Assembly (NCBI GenBank): GCA_036898215.1
Contig: CM072551.1
Coordinates: forward strand, 36,233,563 to 36,297,562
Direction of reading: 5' to 3'
DNA length: 64,000 bases
Origin: Platycarya strobilacea
Lineage: Eukaryota > Streptophyta > Magnoliopsida > Fagales > Juglandaceae
The translations under genes and the position numbers were made by a program. This document shows positions 33,198 to 46,492 of this stretch, piece after piece (the first letter of the stretch is position 1; each line of letters starts with the position of its first letter). The notes under the pieces were generated by a model, which saw only the letters and a program-made list of their open reading frames with translations, ran no database searches and was not told where the DNA came from.

Positions 33198-33898
33198 AAT
33201 CACATGAACCCCTTTTCTTGGATAATGTTATGCAAAAGCCACGTTGCAACCTTAAACAATACGCGAGGGAAAATTCGTGCCAATTAAAAAATAGCGTATC
33301 AAAGACTATTTATCAAGCGAAATCTAAATAAGGGGCATAACTGGAAGAGGTGGCAAAAATGACCACATCCACAGGTTGGCCATCTTAACCATTTCAGTAA
33401 GGTTTTTCATCACGACGTGTGAACTCTAATAAACTTTCTCGAGCTTCTTGAAAAAAAATGATTTCCTGGATTTGATTTTAAATAGGCTCGAAAAGCCGAG
33501 AGACTAAAATATTGTGATCAATGTTGTACATATCACGACTTAAAAAGAAATGTTGCACTAATCACGAACAACAACATTTCATTCTTGTGCAAGAGTATAT
33601 TGAAGAAAGACATCTTTTAAAGTAGCTATCTTTATATGGACAGCTTGTTTGAGGAAGATCTTTAGTAGACAACCTAAGGAGATGCGAGTTATAATAGCGG
33701 ATGGGTGTTGCATGTGCAAAAAGAGTACAGAGATTGAATCATTTACACCTCCACTCATGTGAAGTGGCCATGACCTTATAGAATGAATTGTTTGCTAGGA
33801 TAAGAATAGCTTGGGTGATGCCGAGAAAGTGATTAATTTTCTAGCAAGTTGTAGGGGCTTGCATGGCGACTCACAAATATCAGCCATATGGAAGATAA
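33198..33898 (-). pseudogene. Unit A: copy of DnaJ intron 2 (part), non-coding
   Basis: Matches about 16630-17350 of the DnaJ locus: ATTATGCAAAAGCCAC, CCACATCCACAGGTTGGCC and the LINE tail with AGCCATATGGAAGAT. The match ends where the CE4 LTR begins. Intron 2 from there on, exon 2 and part of intron 1 (source about 17355-19165) are missing from unit A; it resumes at 37920. Confidence 0.75.
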
Positions 33899-36800
33899 TT
33901 TCCAAATTTGGCCAAAGTCCCTCAATTGAGGTATTTCCTTCTCATTAAAATAAAATAAAAGTTTTAGGGTTACAAAACTTGTATTATCAAAATATGTACA
34001 AGTTTAATTTAAATACCAGATAGACTTAGAAAACATATCCTATTTAAAGACTGCCACATCATAATAAAGAAAACCCTAGTTTCCTTAGATACCCTCTTAA
34101 ATTCATGCTGGTGAGTCGATTAGTAGCAATTTGCTAATTAAGTATTGATGTCATTGTCGAGTAAAGGCTTTGGTAAAAATATCAGCTACTTGGTGTTCAG
34201 TGGGCACATAAGGAAGAATGAAAGCTTTAGACTCATAGGTATATTGGATATAGTGACAATTAATCTCGATGTGCTTTGTACTTTGATAAAAAAACTAGAC
34301 TGGTTACAATTTGAATGGAACTTATATTATTACCATGAAGAGGTGTGTGATGTATTTGTGCAAACCTAAGTTTTGAAAGAATACCACGCAAGTACATAAT
34401 TTCTAAACATACAGCAGATATTGCCCAATATTCGATCTCTGTAGATGATTTAGATACACAATCTTGCTTTTTAGATAAGAGAGTCCTTAAGGAAGACACA
34501 CCATCCAGTAGTGGAACGTTGAGAGTCCAGACAACCAGCCCAATCTGCATCATTGTAGGTAGTCAAGTGAAGAGAAAAACCTTTAAAAAAATAGACTATG
34601 ATTAGGAGTCTCAAGTAGATAGCAAATAATCCGATGAATTGCTACAAAATGGAGATGTCGAAAAGAATTCATAAACTTACTAATAGTGTAGATAGCATAG
34701 GAAATATCAGGGCGCATGATGATGAGATAAATAAAACTGCCAACCAACTTTATAAAATAGGATTTGGGAGAAGTTCGCCTTCGCCTTTTCTGTACTTAAC
34801 ATTCATTTCACGAGGAGTATTAACTAAAGTAGTATATTTCAATATCCCTAACTAAATTAAGTCTTGAATAAATATACTTGTGTTGATTGAGAAATAAATC
34901 ATGTGGCTGAGATTTCACTTCCAAGCCTAGAAAGTAGGCAAGGTCCCCAAGATCCTTCGTGCAAAACACATTATGAAGATGTTGTTGAAGTTTTTGAATC
35001 AATAGTTCATCTGAATCAAAGATGATAATATTATCTACATATTCTAACATACTACTCCAACATTGCCCTTGTGCAAAAATATGGAAGCATCGTACTTACT
35101 TTACTCAAAAGAAAATCTTAGCAAAGTATTGCAAAATTTCTCAAACTAAATTCTAGGAGCTTGTTTAAAACCATATAGAGACTTCTTCAATTTGTATACA
35201 ACCATAGAGGATGAAATACGCATACTAAATAGGAGATTCATGTAGATATCTTCCTTTAGATCACCATGTAAGAAAATATTCTTGACATCCATCTGAGATA
35301 ATTGCCAAGATTTAGAAGTTGTAAGAGTAAGTAACAAATGACCAGTAGTCATCTTAGTAACTGGAGCAAAGGTCTCATCATAATTGATATCATACTTTTG
35401 GCGATTCTCCAAAGTAACCAATCTACCTTGGTCGAAGGAGGACATTGTACCACATCTCAGGTCTAATTATCCGCAAGTGCATTTAGTTCTGTTTGCATCG
35501 CTTGCTTCCAGCACTCATATTCCATAGCCTGCTTGTAAGAAGAGGGGATAGTAATGGAAGATAATGTAACAGTCATAGAAGTAGGGGAAGAAAAGCCAAA
35601 TCGATCTGATGGGTGAGAGACACGAGTAGATTTCCGAGAAATAGGAGCAACAGAAGCTATGGTGGATGTCGGATTAGGTGCCGGAGGAGGATAATCTTGA
35701 TAAGCCATAGAAGAGTCGGCCAAAGGGATGCAAGGACGTCGAGTGTAGACAAGACCAAATTTAAACCGAACCATTGGAGTAGAAGAGGTATTAGGATTTG
35801 GCGTAGGTAAGGACTTAGGCTCATCATGAAGAATTGAAAAATTAGGTGAAATAGAATCGACATGAGAGAGAAAAAATTGCTGCTTCTTAAAAAACAAAAC
35901 ATTTTTGGAAATTCAAATTCTTCGAGCATTAGGATCGTAAGAAAAAAATCTTTTTTTGAGTTGAACTATAGCTAAGAAAAGCACACTTAACAGATTGAGC
36001 AGTCAATTTATGTCTTTCATATAGTGGAAGATGAATGAAACACACACAACCAAAGATATACAAATCAGAATAGTTCGGTATGTGACTAAATAGTATAGAA
36101 TAAGGAGAAAGATTATGTAAAACTAGTGTGGGCAATTGATTTATTAAATGGACAGCAGTAGCTAATGCTTTACACAAAAAAAAGGTGAAGCTAATGAGTA
36201 AAGAAAAAGAGCTTGAACCATATCAAGTAAATGCTCATTCTTATGCTCAGCTACCCTATTTTGTTACATAGTAGATATGTAAGAACATTGAGAAAAAAGA
36301 CACTTTTTTCTTTAAAAAAATTCTAAAATTCATGAGACATATATTTACCACCAGAATCAGATTGTAAGACTTTGATAGAGAAAACAAATTGTGTCTGAAT
36401 GAGTGCGACAAAGGCCTTGAAAACAAAAAATACTTCACTTTTAGTACGAAAAAAATAGAACCAAGTGAATCTACTATAATCATCAATAAAAATAACAAAG
36501 TGTTTATAGTGTGCACGTGATATAATAGGAAATATACCTCAAACATCACTATGAATTATGTCAAACACCCGAGAGGCATGAGAACCATGTTGTGGAAACG
36601 GTAACACTTTGCTTTGCTAAGTTTGCAAGTGGTACAATCAAAAGAATTCATTTCTAGTTAATCAAAATTTTTATTATCAATGGTACCAGATTTAAACAAA
36701 GTCTAGAGTACGTTAGGATTTAGATGACCTAAATGATGATGCTAATCGTTAGTACTCCAAACTCTGATAGCATTACAAGAAATAAAAGGACTGGACTTAA

Positions 36801-37919
36801 GAAACGCTGAACTGAGATTTAGTAAAAATAGCCGACCCTCTTTAGGACCGCTCGCGATCGTCCTCCAGGACACTTGATCCTGTACAACACAATCAGAAGA
36901 TAAAAAATAAACATTACTGTCAACAAGTTATCTAATAAAAAGTAAACTGGAAGAAATGTTAGGAGAAACCAAAACATTTCAAATGATAGAAGACATATCA
37001 CCCACAACAGAAATTGGTAGTGAACTACCATTTGCCGTATGTATTTTGAGAGGATCATCGATCATCATAAGCCTAAAGATTGTGTAATAAACTGAATGAT
37101 TAGTTATATAATTTGAGGCACCATAATCTATTAGCCAAGAATTAGGGGATGACTTTGGTTTACCTGAGATGCCTAAAGCAGAAAAAGCAGAGTGAATTAT
37201 TCGGTGTACCATATCAGGAGTAAGAGTAGTAGGATTGGAATCGGCAAGTGGTATAGGAATGCTCTTGTTTTTGGGGAGGTCAAGTTGGACAACCCTTAAT
37301 AATATGGCTAGGTTTTTTGCAATAATTACAAATTTTCTTTGGACAATGAGTGGCAATATGATCAAAGCCCTTGCAACTATAGTATTGTGTAGTGCTACAG
37401 TTTCAACTCTTAGATTTTTCTTGTGCTGTAAACACCATTAGAGTGGGAGATGGAAGTTGATGTTCCATTGTATTCCGAGTAAGTAAATATTGGCCCAAGG
37501 TGAGAGTAACCAACAAATAAATAGTAGCACTTAAAGAGAGTAAATTAAAATCTAAGAGACGAATCACGTGAACACTTCTAGACCGAAAGGAAATCCAAGA
37601 ACCAAAAAAATAGAAAGCCCACTTGCCGAAAGAGCCTAAAAACAAAATTAGGCCACTAGAAATTACAGTCGAGAAGAAAATATAGTGCCAAGAGTAAGAA
37701 AACCAGGACAATGCCGAAGAATCAAGTCAAAAAAAGAAACAAAACTATCGAAACGAAGCTGGGAGGTCACAGTCAAAACACCCAAGTGTCTAACCAAGAG
37801 AAACAAGCCAGATCTGAGAAGTGTCGGGTTCACAAGAAACGAAACAGACATTATCGAGAGAAAGGAACCTATGTTCTAAGAGTGCCACTACCACAGAAAT
37901 GCCAAAACTGAGATGGAAC
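33899..37919 (-). mobile_element. CE4: 5'-truncated copia retrotransposon
   Basis: A 3' LTR of about 163 bases (33899-34061) matches both 162-base LTRs of CE5. Leftward on the minus strand come gag (about 37919-37400), protease with WLIDYGASNYIT near 37140, integrase (about 36900-35930), RT (about 35897-34820) and RNase H (about 34553-34260). RT reads YVDN instead of YVDD near 35040. The zinc-finger part and the 5' LTR are broken or missing: sequence stops at 37919 inside gag, where DnaJ intron 1 sequence resumes. Stops and frameshifts are frequent. It is the same family as CE5, but the left junction is at a different DnaJ position, so it is a separate insertion. Confidence 0.8.
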
Positions 37920-38635
37920 CTTAGAGTTCCCAATAAACATGTAGAGTTTCAAGTAATCATAACAATTCACAAGGATAAAGATTGAAACTAAATAATAGAT
38001 GGTAGCAAACCAACCTCCCAACCAAATCCACTTAAGGCATTACTAACCATTCAAAACAAGAATAGGGCAATAGTCTTCCATTTCACATTCTATCAAAAGA
38101 TCCAATAAATATACAAAAAGAAAATGCTGGAGAGAGAGAGAGTAAAAACCCAATTCCAAAACGAAAAAAAGGATTCGTTATATGTCAAAACTATAAGCTT
38201 ACTACAATCAAAAGGATACACATTCTTAATGTCTTAACCACCCCCTCTTAGCGAAAACAAGACTCCCAAAAAAATAACTTCCTAATTACTTATGAATTTG
38301 AAAGATGCCCAATTCCAAAATAGAAAAAAAGAAAAAGAAAAAAGGAAGGTTCTTTAATTTTAAACAAGGTTGCCACGATTACATGCATGCTCCGTACCCT
38401 TTATTATCTCTATGAAAATATCAATAGGTGGGTCTAAACTCTAAAGTACTAAGATACAAAGTTTGATACAAAATCTCAAACAAGTGCTTATGCCTCATGG
38501 AGATTAGGGTTGCGAAAACTCTGAAAGTTTCTTTACAAATTTACATAGATATGATCATAAATTTGTTAACTAATAGCAAACATCTTATAATTCTGAACAT
38601 AGAAATTGAAATTTTACCTACAAGCCGAAAGAACC
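37920..38635 (-). pseudogene. Unit A: copy of DnaJ intron 1 (part), non-coding
   Basis: Matches about 19165-19850 of DnaJ intron 1: GAGTTCCCAATAAACATGTA, AACCAACCTCCCAACCAAAT, CCACCCCCTCT and CAAGTGCTTATGCCTCATGG. It ends where the short LTR element had inserted (GAACC at 38631-38635). Confidence 0.8.
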
Positions 38636-38735
38636 CGTTACACATGTAATGAGCTGGGCTTATGGGCCGAATTACTCATGGACTAGGGACGTGAAGATTA
38701 GGACTAGGAAAGCGTGGTAGGTTGGCAAGGGTTAT
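38636..38735 (+). repeat. Truncated LTR of the 54.2 kb short LTR element
   Basis: The first 100 bases match 54250-54349 (GTTACACATGTAATGAGCTG, GAAAGCGTGGTAGGTTGGCA) at exactly the same DnaJ intron position. It is cut where the second unit begins, which marks the junction of the tandem duplication. Confidence 0.8.
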
Positions 38736-38777
38736 GTTTGTATTAAAATTAGATCTTGGCTTGATCTATTGCTTACT

Positions 38778-38988
38778 CACTACAAGAAAATTTTCTTTTT
38801 GCAGTAAAAAATAATTGGGACAAGTAATTTTTAGATGCAAGAGACCACAATCTACCGTAGCCACATTTTTGTTTTGACGACTAAAAAAATTCATCACCGA
38901 AAAGAGCTTTTACAGTGACTTTGGGTTGTAACAAATATTTCCGCCTAAAAAGGGCAGAAATCACAACTAACCATATCAACATTACAAC
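38778..38988 (+). mobile_element. CACTA transposon terminus, unit B
   Basis: CACTACAAGAAAATTTTC starts at 38778 after the same flank as unit A. It is uninterrupted and keeps the empty CE3 target (CACAACTAACCATATC). DnaJ intron 2 similarity starts at about 38989 (GTGATCACATGAACCC). Confidence 0.7.
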
Positions 38989-39776
38989 GTGATCACATGA
39001 ACCCATTTTCCTGGATAATATTATGCAAAAGCCACGTTGCAACCTTAAACAATACGCGAGTGAAAATGCGTGCCAGTTAAAAAAAAGAGTATCAAAGACT
39101 ATTTATCAAGCGAAATCTAAATAAGGGGCATAACTGGAAGAGGTGGCCAAAATGACCACATCCACAGGTTGGCCATCTTAACCATTTCAGTAATGTTTTT
39201 CATCGCAAGGTGTGAACTCCAATGAACTTTCTCGAGCTTCTTGAAAAAAAAATGATTTCCTGGATCTGATTTTAAATAGGCTCGAAAAGCCTAGAGACTG
39301 AGATATTGTTATGAATGTTGTACTTATCACAACTTAAAAAGAAATGTTGCACTAATCACGAACAACAACATTTCATTCTTGTGGAAGAGTATCTAGAAGA
39401 AAGACACCTTTGAAAGCAGTTATTTTTGTATGGACAGTTTGTTTGGGGAAGATCCTCACTAGACAACCTAATGAAATGCAAAGAGAGTGCAAAGATTGAA
39501 TCATTTACGCCTCCACTGTGAAATAGCTATGACCTTATAGAATGAATTCTTTGCTAGGATAAGAATAGCTTGGGTGATGCCGAGAAAGTGATTAATTTTC
39601 TAGCAAGTTGTAGGGCCTTGCATGACTACTCACAAATATCGGCGATATGGAAGATGATTCTCATTTACCTATAGTAATGTCTTTGGAGGGAGAGGAACGA
39701 TAGCATTGAAGATCATGTGCAATCAATGGACGAGCTTAGAGTTTACCTTTTAATATTTTGTTTCATTGGTTACCAT
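38989..39776 (-). pseudogene. Unit B: copy of DnaJ intron 2, first part
   Basis: Matches about 16630-17460 including the LINE tail (TTGCTAGGATAAGAATAGCTT, GGGAGAGGAACGATAGCATT). It is interrupted by the hAT-like insertion and continues at about 41500. Confidence 0.75.
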
Positions 39777-41487
39777 TAGGGTGTGCATCTGGATTCATAT
39801 ATTTGAATCGGATTCCAAAAACCCGGATCTAGATTAAATCCGGATATCCGGATTTGTAACCGAATATCTGGGATTTTTGCTTTTTTGGCCTAAAACCTGA
39901 ATATTTGGGATATTACCGGCTTTAATCTGGGCTCTTTAATAGATTTTTTTAAAGACTTTATAACTTAAAAAAAAAAGTTATAGCACTTTTTTTTTTATAA
40001 AAATAATTGTTTAAATTGCCCAGATTTAAAAAATAATAATTCAAACACTTCTAAACTTTTTTTAAAATAAATTAAAGAACAAAAGTAATAAAAATTAAAA
40101 AATAGCTAATAGTATTGTTACATCACATTACAAAATATTAATTTACAAAGAAGAAAGTAAATAATAATACATCACAACTAAATTAACTAACAGAAAGTAA
40201 ATAATAATACATCACAACTAAATTAACTAACACATAAAAATGCAAAATAAATAACATTAAATAATTTTTGCTTCAAAGTAACATTCTCTTTTAAAACGCT
40301 GGTCAGCACACCATGGGTGAAATTGAATGCGGCAATTCAAAACCCTACATTTACATGAGCCACCTGGTCGATTGCGCATGGAGCTAACCGGAAAAACAAA
40401 TAACAAACACGTAGGGCTTATAAAAACATTCTTATCAAGTAAGAAGAGTAAGGATATTGCAACATAGATTACGGTATTCAGAAGCATAAACAAATATCAC
40501 ATTGAGTACAGAATTCTATATCTCTTTACAAACGCCCAAAGTAATATTAAATGCATACATACCATAGCAAAAAAATTCAAACAAAGCCTCCATTTGCATG
40601 ACATTATCATTATCAGACTAATTTTCCTCCAGTCACAAAATTTGCAAATAAACAACAGAAAATCTAGTAGAAAAAACAAAACAAACACATATAGATCCAA
40701 ACACAAGGAAAAGAAAACAAATAAGCCGACTGATTTAAGACTGAACAAATACGGGTACCATACCAATAGATCTAACGAAAGACAAACCCATATCTTAAAG
40801 TTTATCTCTAAAAATAGAAAATAGACTAGAGACTAGGAAAAACAAACAAATCTAGATCTCAAAGTTTAACTCAAAACTCGAAACTAGACTAGAGATTAGG
40901 AAAAAAATCACACCCAAATCAAAACCAAAAAGGAAGGGAAAATGGATTTTAGAGTTCATCGATAAACCTAGACACTGTGTCATAATGGGTGTTGGGTTTA
41001 TTTCTAATGACTCCAAAGAAAGGGAGAGACGATCCAGACTGAAGAGAGGGAGAAAATGCTTAGGATGAGCATATACAAAATAGAACAAACAAGAATAAAG
41101 CTAAAGAACTTAGATGTAAAATAGAAGTTCCATACCTGTGATGGTAATCAGTGGGGACATTTTTTGTGGTGTTAACCAGCGGTGACGATCTACTTTTTCC
41201 TTAGGGTTTTGGCTAGAGGCAAGAGAGAGTAAGGAAGAAAGTGAGTCGGCAGCGAGAGCAAGGGAAAAATTGAGGGTTTCGAGTAACCATAGCATAACTT
41301 TTTCTTTAAATCGTGCGGTCCCCATCCCGAGTAACCACATGGGAAAACTGGGTCATGGATCTGGGCGGTTATAAAAGTAATATAAACCACTTACTAACAA
41401 TCCAGGCGGATAGCCGCTTGATCATGCCTGATATTTGGTTTTCAATTCAGACCAGGAAAAAAAAATTGGCCTAGATGCACACCCCTA
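39777..41487. mobile_element. hAT-like DNA element, about 1.7 kb, inside unit B
   Basis: The ends TAGGGTGTGCATCTGGA and, reversed, TAGGGGTGTGCATCTAGG are inverted repeats. The DnaJ intron sequence on each side joins cleanly, with TTCATTGGT/TTCCATTGGT on both sides. A clean 8-base duplication cannot be read. Subterminal CCGGATATCCGG motifs are typical of hAT-related elements. Inside, a minus-strand frame (40257-40493) ends with a Cys/His-rich stretch around CKCRVLNC and FHPWC, loosely like a GRF zinc finger. No transposase is recognised. Confidence 0.55.
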
Positions 41488-41495
41488 ATTACTGA

Positions 41496-42903
41496 TACAA
41501 AAAAATACACTTCATTCCATTGGTCAATTGTATTAGACTTGATTGGTCTGAATATCCATGATTACTTTCTATCCCTAGTAATTTTGGATTAGGTGGGGTC
41601 TTGTCTATATCCTATGTTGGCCTGTGCCTAGTCCTCATCAATAAAATTCTTATTATTGGTCCAAAAAATGTTGTATAGCCATTTTAGGATAAATAAACTC
41701 TAAAACTAGCACTCGAAGATCTAAATTCACTACAAGTTATATGACTGCGCCTAGAATGAATTTTTTATCAACCACCATATAGATAACGCACAATAGTTTC
41801 CCTAACATGACAAACATTAATTAGAAAAAAGTTTTTCATATTCCACCTTTGTCCGTATAAGACATACATTATATATAGGTATATATGTATCATTATGTAT
41901 ATAGGTGTGTCAGTGTGTGTGTATGTGAGGACCCACCTTCTCAGGATTTCTACCTTTGTCTAGATGATTCTTGATTGCAGCTTTTTTATATGCTTTCTTC
42001 GATTCATCTTGACTTGCACTTTTTGAAACACCAAGAATTTCATAGTACTTGGTGTTGTCACTCTTCTTCGACCCATGCCCAAACATGATTAAAGCCTTCG
42101 AAACTTCTGCATATTAAAAAAAAGGCAAAACTTCTGCATGTTCAAAGAAGGGCAAAACTTACGCATATTCCAAAAAGGAATAATCCATAATCGAACTCCA
42201 CAGAGCTTATCAAACCCCACATAACTCTTACGGAAAGATTTAGATAGTGACTTGAGTTGAGTTGAGATAAAATGAGAGTTGAACGTTGAATAAAATATTG
42301 TTAGAATATAATTTTTCAATATAATTTTTGTTTTAAGATTTGAAAAAAATGAATTGTTTATTATTTTTATCATTTTTTTAAAAAAATTTGAAACAATTAT
42401 AATGATTAAATGAGATGAGTTGAGATCAACTCATTATCCAAATAAGGCCTAAAGGCCAATGCAAAATTTGAAATGAATTTGTATAACTAGAAAATTTCCA
42501 AATAACAGGCGCGAGGACGCAAATGGGTAGTGAAATAAGTTTAAAAGGTTGGCTCAAATTATAAAGGCCTTGGGTGAGGATATGCTCTCCCAGATCTAAG
42601 GCTCTAATCTCCTTTGGTGCAAACAATTTATATGAGCTATCAAATTAAAGGATTTTTTCCTTAATTTATCCAATGTGTGCTTGCAAGAAACTCCTTGCCA
42701 AGGGCCTGGATCGCGAGGATTAATTGAGACAATGTTCCCGAACTCTCGATGCCAATAAAAAAAAAATTGATAATAAAATCACATAGAAAAATATAGCCAA
42801 ACAACCATGACAAAAATAATGCACATACATATAAACGAATATAAATAATATAAAAATAAATAGCACATGCATGTCACAAAAAAAATTGAAAATATCTTCC
42901 CAT
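41496..42903 (-). pseudogene. Unit B: DnaJ intron 2 end, exon 2 and part of intron 1
   Basis: Matches about 17455-18725 in order: the rest of the LINE tail, the exon 2 copy (41937-42086), the MITE copy (about 42228-42452) and the SINE copy (about 42535-42765). It ends at the CE5 LTR. Confidence 0.85.
41937..42086 (-). pseudogene. DnaJ exon 2 copy with HPD changed to HLD
   Basis: The 150-base copy has the same length as the source exon (17867-18016), an ATG, an AG acceptor and a GT donor (GTGGGT), and no stop. Compared with DnaJ it carries seven residue changes in 50: R4H, P6S, G25S, L29S, P42L, G46R and D47N. P42L destroys the HPD motif needed to stimulate Hsp70, so any product would lack J-domain function. 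Later exons are missing. Confidence 0.85.
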
Positions 42904-45900
42904 TGTCAAATTTGGCCAAAGTCCCTTAATTGAGTTGTTTCTTTCTCATTAAAATAAAATAAAAGTTTTAGGGCTACAAAACTTATCTGATCTAAATATG
43001 TACAAGTTTAATTTAAATATCAGATAGACTTAGAAAATATATCAAATTTAAAGACTACCACATCATAATAAAGAAAACCCTAGTTTCCTTTGATACCCTC
43101 TCTTAAATTCATGCTAGCGAGTCGATTAGTAGCAATTTGCTAACTAAGCATTGTTATCATTGTCGAGTCAAGGCATTGGTAAAGATATTAGCTACTTGGT
43201 GTTCAGTGAGCACATGAGGAAGAATGATAGCTTTAGACTCATAGGTATCTCGGATATAGTGACAATTAACCTCGATGTGCTTCGTATGTTGATGATAAAC
43301 TGGACTGGCTGCAATTTGAATGTAACTTATATTATCACCATGAAGAGGCGTGTGATGTGTTTGTGTGCAAACCTGAGTTCTAAAAGAATACTACTCAACC
43401 ACATAATTTTTGAACATACAACAGATATTGCTCGATATTCGGTCTCTGTAGATGATATAGATACATAATCTTGCTTCTTAGATAAAAGAGTCCCCAAGGA
43501 AGACACACCATCCAATAGTGGAACGTTGAGTGTTCAGACAACTAGCTCAATCTACATCACTATAGGTAGTCAAGTGAAGAGAAGGACTCTTAAAAAAAAT
43601 AGTCCACGATTAGCAGACCCAAGTAGATAGTAAATAATCCGATGAATTGCTACAAAATGAAGATGTCGAAAAGAATCCATAAACTTATTAACAGTGTGGG
43701 TAGCATAGGAAATATCAGGGCGCGTGATGGTGAGATAAATCAAACTGCTAACCAACTTACAGTATAAGATAAGATACGGCAGAAGTTCGCCTTCGCCTTT
43801 TCCGTACTTAACATTCATCTTATGAGGAGTATCAACTAAAGTAGTATCCTTCAATCTCCCTAACTAAATTAAGTCTTGAATATACTTGTGTTGATTGCGA
43901 AATAATCCATGTGGCTAAGACTTCACTTCTAAGCCTAGAAAGTAGGTAAGGTCCCCAAAATATTTTGTGTGAAACACATTATGAAGATGCTATTGAAGTT
44001 TTTGAATCAATGGTTCATCTGAATAAAAAATGATAATATCATCTACATATACTAACAAACTACTCTAGCATTGCCCTTGTGCAAAAATATGGAAGCATTG
44101 TACTTACTTTGCTCAAAATAAAATCATAGCAAAGTATTGCAAAATTTTTCAAACCAAGTTCAAGGAGCTTGATTAAAACCATATAGAGACTTCTTCAATT
44201 TGTAGACAACCATAGAAGATGATATAAGCATACTAGATGGGAGTTTCATGTAGATATCTTCCTTTAGATCACCATGTAAGAAAGCATTCTTGACATCTAT
44301 TTGAGGTAATTGCCAAGATTTAGAAGCTATAAGAGTAAGTAACAAACGAACAGTAGTCATCTTGGCAACTAAAGCAAAGGTCTTATCATAATTGATGTCA
44401 TATTTTTGGTGATTCCCCAAAGTAATCAATCTAGTTTTGTATCGTTTCAGTGAAGCATTAGAAAGAAGCTTGACAGAGTATGCCCATTTACTACCAATTG
44501 GCTTGATCGAAGGAGGACATTGTACCACATCTCAGGTCTGATTATCCACAAGTGCATCTAGTTCTATTTGCATCGCTTGCTTCCAACACTCATATTCCAT
44601 AACTTACTTGTAAGAAGAGGGAATAGTAATGGAAGATAATGTAGCAGTCATAGAAGTAGGGGAAGAAAAGCCAAATCGATCTAATGGGTGGGAGACACGA
44701 GTTGATTTTCGAGAAACAAGAGCAACAGAAGCTATGGTGGATGTCGAATCAGGTACCGGAGGAGGATAATCTTGAGAAGCCGTAGAAGAGTCGGTTAAAG
44801 GGGTGCGAGGACGTCGAGTGTAGACAAGACTAGATTTAAACCGAGCCACTAGAGTAAAAGAGGTATCAGGATTTGGCGTAGGTAAGGACTTGGGTTCATC
44901 ATGAAGAATTGAAAAACTAGGTGAAATAGGATCAACATGAGAGAGAAAAAATTACTGCTTCTTAAAAAACAAAACATTTCTGAAAATTCGAATTCTTCGA
45001 GCATTAGGATCGTAAAAAAAAATCTTTTTAAGTTGAACTATAGCCAAGAAAAACTTATTTAACAAATTGAGCCGTTCATTTATGTCTTTCATGTAGTGGA
45101 AGATGAACGAAACACATACAACCAAAAATATGCAAATTAGAATAGTTCGTTGCGTGACCAAATAGTATGTAATAAGGAGAAACATTATGTAAAACTAGTG
45201 TGGGAAATTGCTTTATTAAATGGACGACGGTAGTTAATACTTTACACAAAAAAAGGTGAAACTAATGAGTCAAAAAGAAGAGCCTGAACCATATCAAGTA
45301 AATGCTCATTCTTATGCTCAGCTACCCCATTTTGTTGCACAGTAGATGGGCAAGAACATTAAGAAAGAATACTTTTTTCTTAAAAAATTTTTTGGAATTT
45401 ATGAGACATATATTCACCACTAGAATCAGACCGTAAGACCTTGATAGAAAAAGTAAATTGTGTCTGAATGAGTGCGACAAAGGCCTTGAAAAAAAAAAAT
45501 ACTTCACTTTTAGTACGAAGAAAATAGATCCAGGTGAATCTACTATAATCATCAATAAAAATAAAAAAGTGCTTATAGCAAACGTGTGAAATAATAGGAG
45601 ATATACCTCAAACAGCACTATGAATTATGTCAAACACCCGAGATGCATGAGAATTATGTTGTGGAAATGGTAATACTTTGCTTTGCCAAATTAGCAAGTG
45701 GTACAATCAAAAGAACTCATTTCTAGTTAATCAGAATTTTTATTATCAATAGTACCATATTTAAACAAAGTCTAGAGTACGTTAGAATTAGGATGACCTA
45801 AATGACGATGCTAATCGTTAGTACTCCAAACTTTGACAGCATTACAAGAAATAAAAGGATTGGACTTAAGAAAAGTTGAACTGAGATTTAGTAGAAATAG

Positions 45901-46456
45901 CGAACCCTCTTTAGGACCCATCGCGATCCTCCTATAGGATACTTGATCTTGTACAACACAACCAGAAGATCAAAAAAGAAACATTATTGTCAACAAGTTA
46001 TCTAACATAAAGTAAATTGGAGGAAATGTTAGGAGAAACCAAAACATTCCAAATGATAGAAGCCACATCACCCATAACAGAAATTGGTAGTGAACTACCA
46101 TTTGCCGTATGTAATTTGAGAGACCATCGTAAGACTGAAGATTGTGTAACAAACTGGAATTATTAGTCATATAATTTGAGGCACCATAATCTATTCGCCA
46201 AGAATTAGGGGATGAATTTGGTTTACCAGAGATGCCTAAAGCAGAAAAGGCAGAGAGAATCATTCGATGTGCCATATAAGGAGTAAGAGTAGTAAGACTG
46301 GAACCGACAGGTGGAATAAGAACGCTTTTTTTTTAGGAGGTCAGGTTGGACAATTAATAATATGGCTAGGTTTTTTGCAATAATTACAAAATTTCTTTGG
46401 ATAATGAGTGGCAATGTGACAAAAACCCTTACAACTATAGCATTGTATGGTGTTAC

Positions 46457-46492
46457 AATCTCGACTCTCGACTCTCGACTCTCGACTCTTGA
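46457..46492. repeat. Seven-base tandem repeat (CTCGACT) in CE5 gag
   Basis: About four copies of CTCGACT, missing from the matching place in CE4. The unit is not a multiple of three. Confidence 0.7.
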
